Shown: one piece after another, positions 18,201-25,528 of the stretch
Layout: the number at the start of each line of letters is the position of its first letter
How positions within the stretch are numbered: position 1 is the stretch's first letter
Source of the DNA: Gammaproteobacteria bacterium
GTDB lineage: Bacteria; Pseudomonadota; Gammaproteobacteria; GRL18
Reading direction: 5' to 3'
Length of the DNA: 64,000 nt
Assembly: GCA_016744995.1 (NCBI GenBank)
Contig: JADGDG010000002.1
Coordinates: forward strand, 186,001-250,000
Translations under genes and position numbers: made by a program
The notes under the pieces: model-generated
Databases searched by the model: none
What the model was told of the DNA's origin: nothing
Seen by the model: the letters and a program-made list of their open reading frames with translations, nothing else

Positions 18201-19962
18201 CAACGCTAATGACAGCACCAATTTTTTCTGCAACCCATTGCCCGGCAAAAAGCAATTTATCACGAAAGGCGAGAATACTATTTAGTATTGCAGGTAACAG
18301 CTCTTCTCTTAAGCTGTCCTGTCGTTCAGCAACATTACCTCCCTCATCTTCATCCAGTGCAGATGCTGTGGCAGTGACACTTTGTAACCAGCCATTGATG
18401 GTTTCACGTAAATTAAAAATGGCTTCAAGAGGCAGCACTTCTTTAACTTTTGTGATAACTTCCTGAATGGGTTCAGTAATAGGTTTGAGCTCTTCTTTAA
18501 TAGTATCCCAGGCCGCTTGTGCTTTATCAGTGATCCAGGACATCAGCCCTCCTTCACCATTGCCTTCACCTGAAGTCAGACCCAGTTGTTCCTTAACCCA
18601 GTCCCAGGCACTGCTCATTGCATCACGTACCGGTTGTGTCCAGTTCCAGATATCAGTACCTAAATCACTGATAAACTGCCACACATCACCCGCAGTTTGT
18701 TTTAGCCAGTCCAGCACTGGAGCACCATAGTCAGACCAGAGATTAGTAAAAAACTCTCCTATTGGTGCTAAAAAATCACTAATAGCAGTCCATGCATCCC
18801 CGGCAATAGCAGCAGCCATTTCTTTTAATTGCTTTAAAGCAGCAAATAATGGTTCACAGTTGCCATTAGCCAGAGCAATAACTATTTCACCAGCAGTTGC
18901 TAAAAACCCACCGAAAATTTCAAATATAGAACCCAGTAATCCACTACTATTACTTAAGCCGTCAAACATGGATGAGGCGGCATCAGATATTTTTTCTTTG
19001 AGGTAAGTAAAAATACCTTTACTTGAAACTTCTCTTAAGAACTCCACAAACTCAGCGGAAGCAACAGTTTCAACCAGATCTAAAAATCGGTCTGCACCCC
19101 ATTCAACCGCATCATCTATTTTATCTGAAACGAAATCAGTTCCGGAATCCCATGCATCACCGGCAACATCTGTAACATCAGTGGCAACATCAGCAATATC
19201 ACCGAAGATATTTCTTTGTATTTTTGTTTCTGATTGCTGAACTTCCTCTGAAGAGCTCAAGCCCTGATAAGGTGCTGCACCCTGCTGAGCCACATGTGTA
19301 AGTTCATGTGACATAAGACGACTGTCATTAGCACTTTCCCCCTGTCCAAGCCAGATATGATTTTTAAAGGTAAATGCCCGGGCCCCGACAGATGCAACAT
19401 CAATTTGATCCTGAGACTCCTGATGAACTTTAACCTCACTGAAGTCATAAGGTAAAACAGCAGTAACGAATTTCTTTAGCCATGAAGAAAGGCGAGAGCC
19501 GCCTCTGGGATTGTTAATGCGTTCTGCGATACCAGCATGTGGTGATGGAGTCTGGTTTTCTGCAACATTACTCTTTCTTTGAATACTGGCTTTCTTCTGA
19601 GCAGTATTGTTCTGACTTTTAACCTCAGTCTCTTGAGTGAGTGCCGTTTCATCCTCTTCAGTTTTACTGTTGACTTCAGCATCAGTTTTACTTAATGGGG
19701 AAGCTTTATGTTGAACTAATTGAAGTGCTGCATGGTTTTGTGGATCATGCAGTTGCCTGGAAATATTATCTGCTTCTTTTTCATAATGGTCATTGGCCTG
19801 TCCCAATGTCAGCGCATTTGGTTTTTCCTTGCGTAAAATCTGACTAACATAAACTTGCTGTTGCGACTGATTATGTGAGCGTGATGCATATACAGTCGCA
19901 GAGCTGCTTGCAGCAGTGCTCTGAGATTTTTTCTTTGACGGTGCATACGCATGTGTTTGCAT
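15223..19962 (-). CDS. Giant eCIS-core (DUF4157) protein with tape-measure-like middle and duplicated HNH-like C-terminus
   Basis: This 1579-residue protein is the last gene of the eCIS operon. Its N-terminus (about 45-235) is an eCIS-core/DUF4157 domain: HYEKEADNISRQL, then VGARAFTFKNHIWLG and the zinc-protease-like HELTH at 219-223. This domain marks cargo or core-associated proteins of extracellular contractile injection systems. Residues about 250-1130 are a long run of hydrophobic and amphipathic helices rich in Trp and Gly, like phage tape-measure proteins or pore formers. The C-terminus has two copies of a module of about 170 residues. Each begins with an RYFKTKSDFP-like block and contains an LDHV...N.WPL..TKN.AAN core (Asp-His at 1255-1256 and 1489-1490), which resembles HNH nuclease sites. 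The role is probably a cargo toxin, perhaps also length ruler. There is no recognisable immunity gene downstream. Confidence 0.8.
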   Translation of the reverse strand: MQTHAYAPSKKKSQSTAASSSATVYASRSHNQSQQQVYVSQILRKEKPNALTLGQANDHYEKEADNISRQLHDPQNHAALQLVQHKASPLSKTDAEVNSKTEEDETALTQETEVKSQNNTAQKKASIQRKSNVAENQTPSPHAGIAERINNPRGGSRLSSWLKKFVTAVLPYDFSEVKVHQESQDQIDVASVGARAFTFKNHIWLGQGESANDSRLMSHELTHVAQQGAAPYQGLSSSEEVQQSETKIQRNIFGDIADVATDVTDVAGDAWDSGTDFVSDKIDDAVEWGADRFLDLVETVASAEFVEFLREVSSKGIFTYLKEKISDAASSMFDGLSNSSGLLGSIFEIFGGFLATAGEIVIALANGNCEPLFAALKQLKEMAAAIAGDAWTAISDFLAPIGEFFTNLWSDYGAPVLDWLKQTAGDVWQFISDLGTDIWNWTQPVRDAMSSAWDWVKEQLGLTSGEGNGEGGLMSWITDKAQAAWDTIKEELKPITEPIQEVITKVKEVLPLEAIFNLRETINGWLQSVTATASALDEDEGGNVAERQDSLREELLPAILNSILAFRDKLLFAGQWVAEKIGAVISVGTNFLSTLMNTPLLTSVTNTLQWLQESLDKLKTWSVETVQSVFSLLGDALVKLSEFIQPILNILKQIVDTLTNILSKLPDLLLGPVWWLLPKCIKEPIKKFFIEQILGRIPLFGELIKVGDIWAKVRDTALEILARIFIDGDLLGALWLFFKSMLNLIGLPAKLVLSIIIKGATAFSDILMNPIAFIGNLLRSVKQGFFNFFGNIFSNLFSGITDWLFGQLDGAGIKPPTSFSFKAVLTFVLDVLGISVQRIIKKVAEKLGKPELEERIKQMVDHATGAWEWISDVINGGPQALWEKIKEKVSDLWNSVLDGVVGWVNRVIIETASRWLLSLLDVTGITPVINALIATYKAIESFVAYIKEMLEIVESMLISIASIAKGKISDAAAYVENSLVQAVPIVVGFLANQFGFGAVGKRIAEMIEKVREKVDTAIDWLIDKAIKGGQGFIDLLKAGKDAVLNWWKSRTKFKDKKGNDHNLFFEGSENNAQLYVASEKTLVSDYCSEQDGADSEVRKRAYSKYQQIQEILKSLSQGKNETKADDKQKLNTALGELADLLGQTELETASLPDGKTKPIPVRYFKTKSDFPKVLGASADTGVNINGYNLAVERGNFKSTGDILLKKSSRSDGAPMDEIKKVLRSISDDQETSGIETNETKLSPLSTFLNQIWHLDHVRELNLDGKDVAANWWPLSGTKNLAANAIFNQKVVWKTKPHDPYSYQVSTVKNLHEDKYISETGSRTGIPSSSHGTDAEPAAPETGKVQNFPNVANAAQYDPEKGWPYGGSSTPIKFRFLKTKSDFPTITTLEGKPDNLKPVAHSITDGVSLEHIDDKGKKESVKLGGDKILARIGLTKLNPNKRGSESAGFRKAKRILNNLANDAIKNTSGKEEDAALVSQGSFSNVTWQLDHVYESRLGGPQNKGNFWPLETTKNQAANATYNQIIQYKNNDKTETKAVRDLPDGTKLVVMEVRPIPNSSADHGTKNNPANKNDVELNSFS

Positions 19963-19984
19963 AAAGCTAATAACTCATTCTTAT

Positions 19985-22900
19985 TTATCTTAGATTGGAA
20001 TCATAATCTTTAACCGTATCCGGTATAACTGTTTCTTCTGCCCCGGGTAGTATATTATCTGAAACTTTCCAGAGATTATTTTGCCAGCTTTCTTTATCAG
20101 CACCCAATGGAGTAATTGTAATTCCAGTGATGCAATTTGCTAAGGAGTTTTGCCGTATGATTATAGTTCGACCTAACACGCCATAGACTCTTAATCCTTC
20201 ATAAAAGAATTTTGTCTCTGCTTTAATTCCAGTGGCTATCATACGATTATTTTCCACAATGAGATGTTTGCAATTGCCCACCATCATGGCACGGGGTGCA
20301 ATCGAGATTGTTGCAGGCTTTGATAATGACATGCGGTTATTTGAAATTGTCACCGTTTCTGCCTGTAAACCACTACTATTTTCGACATCCATGCCACCAT
20401 TACTGATAGCAACCCGGATAGCTTCGCTGACACCTTGAATATTGTTATTAATAATTTTTATATCACCTGCCTTTTTTCCTGCGCAGATAATACCGGCATA
20501 ACCTGTACTGGGATTATTTTCTTTTTTACGAACAAACCAATTCCTGGCTTCCGAAACAGAATCTCGAAAGTTGGCATCTGCCAGCAGACTTTTCTGGATA
20601 CCGAAAAGATAGTTTGTTATGGATTGTTGATCCTTGATATCCTCAGGTGGCTGCCGGTTAATAATACTCCGCCAGTTGGAGGTACTGAGTACCGAATCAA
20701 AATTAATATCAAACTCTCCCAGAGTCAATGAGACTGTTCGTGATTTATCGACCTTATCTTCTACCACGGGATCAGAGGTGGCAATCAGATTTATTTTCTG
20801 ACGAAGGCTTAATAAGACATTTGGATCTTCATTTAATTTATCAAATGCATTAAGTCGTTTTAGAAAATCACTATCGGGTTCCGGTGACCTGACAATACGT
20901 TCAATTTGTCCTTTAACATAACGGTGGGCTGCCTCCTTAGAACTATAATCATCTGCTATTGGTGGATCTTTCTGTATTTCTTTGGCCCATGCATTTTCAT
21001 CAATGGAAGATTTTAAAAAAACATTATAATCACCCACTTTGATTAACACATTGCCCTTCAAAGAGTTTGAATCTTCAACCAGCGCAGATTTTTTAATTAA
21101 AATCTTATCCACGAGTTCATGTCGCAAATTAATATTGGTTTGGTGGTCACGGGCAATTCGTTCAAATGTTAAAGACGGGGGACGTTTTGCAACCCCGATG
21201 GTATTATCTTCAATTAAAGCTCGGGAAGCATTTATGATAAGCATTCCCGACTGATAATCCCCCGTGATTAAATCACAGGATTTAATACGTGAAGAATGCA
21301 CTCCGTTTTCACTCATGACAGTCAGGCAACTTCCAATGCGACGAGTCCCTGCTGCACATTTCAGCCGCAAGTATTCAATTGTAGCCTGTGGACAATCACT
21401 CAGTGTCACAACACCGGTGGGTTGATTATTTTTACCATTTAAAAAAGGCTGAAGTGACTGACTTTCAATATTCAGGTCACGAATAGTAACTCTTTGACAA
21501 CTACTAACATGCAGTGCACATTTATTATTTTTGACTACAATTTTTGTGGCCGAACCTGCTCCGGTTATTTTTATACTGCCTTTGTTATTTAAAAATACCG
21601 TTTCCTCAAATTCAAAATAACCAGCCTGAAAACAAAAGTTGGCATCTTGACCCGATTTTACTTTATCAAAAATTTCCTGAATATTATTGCCTGGCTCAAG
21701 AGTAAAGGAAACACAGCTATTGGTTTCTTTAGAGCAAAGCGAATTAATGGCATCCTGAACACTGATAATTGAGTTATCAGTACGCAAATCCTGGCAAAGT
21801 CCTGCATCTTTATAAAGAGGGATATGTCTGGCATCCATATCACAAAGAATATTCATAAGAATATTTTTTACAGTTTCCGGTTGTTCAATGGGTATGGGAA
21901 GTGAGGTTAACAGACTGCTGAGGTTTTCTTTTTTTTCAGGGACAGAAGGACAGGGAGATAATTCAAAGGCAATATCTTCCGCTGTCAATGACTGAATATC
22001 AGTACATAAATGATTTAAAGCCTCCTGAACGGATTGTGCTTCAGTATAGCCTGCATCATTTTCCTGGGTGATTAAACAGGCTGCATTTTCACGATCCAGC
22101 GGCAAATGACCGGCATTAAAAAGGCATAGTAAACTGTCTAATAAACCTTGCACACTGGGTTCACGACTATCTTTAATCAGCCACTGGGCATTACCACCTT
22201 CATTCAATAAATTAAGGACTGATTCATTGGATGATGACTGACATTCAGGCGGCCTGTAGGCAATATTATTGGCCTGTAAATGTTCGATGGATGCAAAAGG
22301 CAGGCGTCGATGTTTCAATAAAGTTTCTGGATCTGCATTTCTTTGCCAAAGTGATTCAGCCCAGTTAATAATACCGGAAGAAAGATGAGCAATGCGGTAA
22401 TAATGGTGCTCAATACCTTCTGGTTCTTCTGCCAGTAACAAAGCCTCATCTTGTAATTCATCAATTTCTTTATTGCGTACAGCAGTATTCCAATAATCAC
22501 CAGCAATAAAGTTTTTACCTTCCAGCTCAAGTTTAAAGACAATGCTATTCAGGTTTATAATAAGCCGTTGCTGAGCCGGTTCAGCACTGACCTCATCAGG
22601 TTCAAGTCCCAGATAATCTTGAGCATAACTTCCAGGATAACTGCCATTAAGATAAACATAAGCATGTTCATTAAATGATTTTTCACTATCACTGAGAGTC
22701 GTCCCGCGGTCTTCACCACTAATAAATTGCCAATTATCATCAGCAACACGATGTAATGTGATGGTGCCGTCCCAACGACGGATTAATTTATCTGCATTAA
22801 CAGCAGGATAGGCATTATGTAGAAATAGTTCACCTTTTTTTGGAAAAACACTAGGATCTGTTTCAATAAAATGTCGGCCTGAATGTTTCTCACTGCTAAA

Positions 22901-23734
22901 ATCTTCATTCTGCCCGCCAAACATTTCATAGCAATAAGTATCCTGTTTAAAGCCAATAGGAATATCACTGCTTTCATATTGTTCTGCAGCATTTTCACTT
23001 GACCATTTTAAAACCAGAGTATCAATAGTCTGGCCAGAATAAATAACTTCATGAACCTCCACTCGAAACAGATAGTTTTCCCTACTGTTTTCAAGTTCCA
23101 CTTCCCTTGCACAGGGATCACAGGTATCTGGACTTGTACTGCCCTCACGTTGATGTAACGTCAGAGTGGCATTACCTCTGATTGGATTTTGCAATAAATC
23201 TTCAGGATCGATACTGGCAGGACATAGTTTAATCTGTGCCATCGTCTTTGTACGGGTGCAGGTATCAGCACCCTGTAAAGCAGGATCTCTTAATTCTTCA
23301 TCTTCCAGATAATTAAGCTCTCTTTCCCAGACATCCAGGTATACTTCATAATCATTCTGGGCAGGAAAATTATAAAGACTGACACCACCGACTACTTGTG
23401 GAGCATCAGGAAAATCCTGTTGGTTGAGATAATCAAAATCATCGTTATAGTCATCGCTCCCCGGTACAATAGCAGCTGAGATACCATCCACAACCATTGA
23501 ACCCCACTTGAGTTCCCCGGTGGGATTTTTATAGTCATCATTATAATGGATAAAACCACCATTTTGCGGGGCACCAGCGGTCACTAATTTACCTATAGCT
23601 GAACTGACTCGTAGCTTTTCAATGTCAACTTTTTCATTCCAGTCTGCATCAGTCAGCATTCTGCCCTGCTGTTGATAGACACCAGAGTAACGTTTTTTTA
23701 CATCAAACGTTTTACGTGAAATCTGTGTTTTCAT
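19985..23734 (-). CDS. eCIS fibre/beta-helix protein with DUF6519-type N-terminus
   Basis: This 1249-residue protein begins RKTFDVKKRYSGVYQQQGRM followed by LTDADWNE, the start seen in DUF6519 proteins of eCIS and phage-tail-like loci. The first 450 residues are beta-rich and contain several Cys pairs. At about 531-680 there are two copies of a Cys-containing segment (ending SVQEALNHLC and SVQDAINSLC). From about 670 to 850 and again from 1075 to 1175 the pattern of short beta-strands with Asn/Asp turns (VTIRDLNIES; VTISNNRMS) indicates a right-handed parallel beta-helix, as in tailspikes and polysaccharide-binding proteins. It probably decorates the baseplate or acts as a tail fibre for target recognition; enzymatic activity is not evident. 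It is separated by 22 bases from the eCIS-core gene, so the two are cotranscribed. Confidence 0.75.
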   Translation of the reverse strand: MKTQISRKTFDVKKRYSGVYQQQGRMLTDADWNEKVDIEKLRVSSAIGKLVTAGAPQNGGFIHYNDDYKNPTGELKWGSMVVDGISAAIVPGSDDYNDDFDYLNQQDFPDAPQVVGGVSLYNFPAQNDYEVYLDVWERELNYLEDEELRDPALQGADTCTRTKTMAQIKLCPASIDPEDLLQNPIRGNATLTLHQREGSTSPDTCDPCAREVELENSRENYLFRVEVHEVIYSGQTIDTLVLKWSSENAAEQYESSDIPIGFKQDTYCYEMFGGQNEDFSSEKHSGRHFIETDPSVFPKKGELFLHNAYPAVNADKLIRRWDGTITLHRVADDNWQFISGEDRGTTLSDSEKSFNEHAYVYLNGSYPGSYAQDYLGLEPDEVSAEPAQQRLIINLNSIVFKLELEGKNFIAGDYWNTAVRNKEIDELQDEALLLAEEPEGIEHHYYRIAHLSSGIINWAESLWQRNADPETLLKHRRLPFASIEHLQANNIAYRPPECQSSSNESVLNLLNEGGNAQWLIKDSREPSVQGLLDSLLCLFNAGHLPLDRENAACLITQENDAGYTEAQSVQEALNHLCTDIQSLTAEDIAFELSPCPSVPEKKENLSSLLTSLPIPIEQPETVKNILMNILCDMDARHIPLYKDAGLCQDLRTDNSIISVQDAINSLCSKETNSCVSFTLEPGNNIQEIFDKVKSGQDANFCFQAGYFEFEETVFLNNKGSIKITGAGSATKIVVKNNKCALHVSSCQRVTIRDLNIESQSLQPFLNGKNNQPTGVVTLSDCPQATIEYLRLKCAAGTRRIGSCLTVMSENGVHSSRIKSCDLITGDYQSGMLIINASRALIEDNTIGVAKRPPSLTFERIARDHQTNINLRHELVDKILIKKSALVEDSNSLKGNVLIKVGDYNVFLKSSIDENAWAKEIQKDPPIADDYSSKEAAHRYVKGQIERIVRSPEPDSDFLKRLNAFDKLNEDPNVLLSLRQKINLIATSDPVVEDKVDKSRTVSLTLGEFDINFDSVLSTSNWRSIINRQPPEDIKDQQSITNYLFGIQKSLLADANFRDSVSEARNWFVRKKENNPSTGYAGIICAGKKAGDIKIINNNIQGVSEAIRVAISNGGMDVENSSGLQAETVTISNNRMSLSKPATISIAPRAMMVGNCKHLIVENNRMIATGIKAETKFFYEGLRVYGVLGRTIIIRQNSLANCITGITITPLGADKESWQNNLWKVSDNILPGAEETVIPDTVKDYDSNLR

Positions 23735-23883
23735 TAGTTTTTAAATCCTTTAGTCCTAATCTTTTATGAAACCCGATGGAGATTAAATAACTGCTCCTAA
23801 AAAGGCATTCACTGTTTATATACTGTTTCTGCGCATAAATAACTATTCCCTGATAGCATGAACTGAGTATCAGCTCCGATTAT

Positions 23884-25506
23884 TTAATTTGGCCTGTCCC
23901 ATAAATGTTTATCCGGAATAACCGCCATTTCCATACCAATAGGAATAAAATCTTTTAACTTTTCAGTGATGGCAGCGAACAATAAGCTATAACGCTGCTG
24001 GTGAAAGGCTCCCGCTTCCCCACCATCTTCAGCACCAAAACGTACTAATTCTGAACAGGCTGGATGCAGCACTCCGCAACTACGTCCTGATTCAGTCACA
24101 CTATAATTTTTATTAAACATTTCCACATCCGCCGTGGTACAGGCAAAGACCTGAACTGTCTGTATCATTTCAGAGGATGGATCATCATCATTTTTTGGCT
24201 TGCTCAGTGATTGCTCCGGGTGAAAGCGGCTATAACGAAAACAACCTTGTATCGGCCCGCCAGTTGATAGACTCAGATCTTTATAGACAGGTTCCAGGAA
24301 GATACAGTCGCTGGCATTTAAGTATTCAACGATTGCTCGACCCATTACAGTACAGTACTCCAGATTCACCCGACCAATAGCCGCCCGGAGTGAGTTAATA
24401 AGACAGTTTTTAGCTTGAATGACTAAGGTGTCAAGTTCGTGAACATGAGATTCAAGATGAAATAAGGCACAACTCTCAAGTTCAACAATTGCCGTATGTG
24501 AAATAAGACTATGCTGAAACTGCAAACCTTCAAAACGAACTTTATACTCTCCAAATAACTCAACTTTACCTTTTATATGAATCGGCTGAAAATGCTCATG
24601 ACCATAGCTGCGATTGCGGAAAATATGTACTGGTTCCTCATCATTTTCATCAGGTAAAATCTGTTCAACATATTTTTGAAAATTACTGCCGTCAAGTTCT
24701 TTTTTATTCCATTGCACACCAATAGAAGTATGACCATAAAAACCATCAGGCGGCGGCACATAGAGTAATAGTTGTTTGGGATGAACATGCCCCTTATCCC
24801 AGCCCGGAGTCCTGATATCAACCGTGCGCTGACTGACATCATCATAACTGCCGGGATAAAGTGGTGCAGCATAAGGACTGGCCTGACGCCATGAAATTTG
24901 TTCACCATTAAAGAGACTTTGCTTTGAGCCGGGACTGTATTTATCAACACTGACCGCTCCAGAATAACAACTGGTATCAACCATGGTTGCTGCTAGTCCG
25001 GGATGTCGTGCACTCATCCTGGCAATGTTTAATGGCAGGTTGCTTTGATAACCATAAGCTTTGGCCGGCATAATGGCTTTATCTATTCTCGGGGTTACAG
25101 CAACCCGCTGCCAGCCTTCCTGCATTTCAACTTCCATCTGACCGACTGATTCTGCAATTGACTCAACACAGGGTCTGGTGCCTTTAGTTTGTCGCCAGGA
25201 AACGGCATGACTGATTTCATCCCGTCGGCCTTTTACGTCTGGTGAAAAAAGCGGTGCATCTAACAGATCGGCAAAATAAGGCAGAACCCAGGACTGACAG
25301 GCAAGTTGTTCATCCTGCCCATCATCTTCAGGGTTATCAGGAAATGAATCCGCCAGACGCTGCTCAATGGTTGTGTGAACTTGATCCAGCAAGCCGCCAC
25401 AGGCATTCAGAAAGTGCTGTAAATCACCCTTATCCCGTTCTCGATAAACCGATGGCAAACTGGCATAAAGACGCCGGGCAAAATTACTCTGTGAAATTTT
25501 TGTCAT
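23884..25506 (-). CDS. Phage tail protein I-like baseplate component of the eCIS
   Basis: The first 140 or so residues (LPSVYRERDKGDLQHFLNAC, then a helical segment and QLACQSWVLPYFADLLDAP) match the phage tail protein I family (P2 gpI) found in eCIS baseplates. The block RRDEISHAVSWRQTKGTRP with GTRPCVESIAESVG is typical for that domain. The remaining 400 residues are beta-rich and variable, with strands resembling a beta-helix around 320-420, suited to connecting a fibre or capping the baseplate. It lies between the J-type wedge protein and the beta-helix fibre gene, as expected. It is 540 residues long, well above plain gpI, so a fused C-terminal domain is likely. Confidence 0.75.
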   Translation of the reverse strand: MTKISQSNFARRLYASLPSVYRERDKGDLQHFLNACGGLLDQVHTTIEQRLADSFPDNPEDDGQDEQLACQSWVLPYFADLLDAPLFSPDVKGRRDEISHAVSWRQTKGTRPCVESIAESVGQMEVEMQEGWQRVAVTPRIDKAIMPAKAYGYQSNLPLNIARMSARHPGLAATMVDTSCYSGAVSVDKYSPGSKQSLFNGEQISWRQASPYAAPLYPGSYDDVSQRTVDIRTPGWDKGHVHPKQLLLYVPPPDGFYGHTSIGVQWNKKELDGSNFQKYVEQILPDENDEEPVHIFRNRSYGHEHFQPIHIKGKVELFGEYKVRFEGLQFQHSLISHTAIVELESCALFHLESHVHELDTLVIQAKNCLINSLRAAIGRVNLEYCTVMGRAIVEYLNASDCIFLEPVYKDLSLSTGGPIQGCFRYSRFHPEQSLSKPKNDDDPSSEMIQTVQVFACTTADVEMFNKNYSVTESGRSCGVLHPACSELVRFGAEDGGEAGAFHQQRYSLLFAAITEKLKDFIPIGMEMAVIPDKHLWDRPN

Positions 25507-25528
25507 TTTCCATAATTTCCTTGTAAAT

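Noticed and set aside
15834..19682. Several open frames of 60-100 codons on both strands within the eCIS-core gene
   Set aside because: All lie inside one long frame with a domain order that makes sense; they are shadows.
24573..24980. 135-codon frame inside the tail-protein-I gene
   Set aside because: Same-strand shadow in another frame, with no recognisable domain or start signal.
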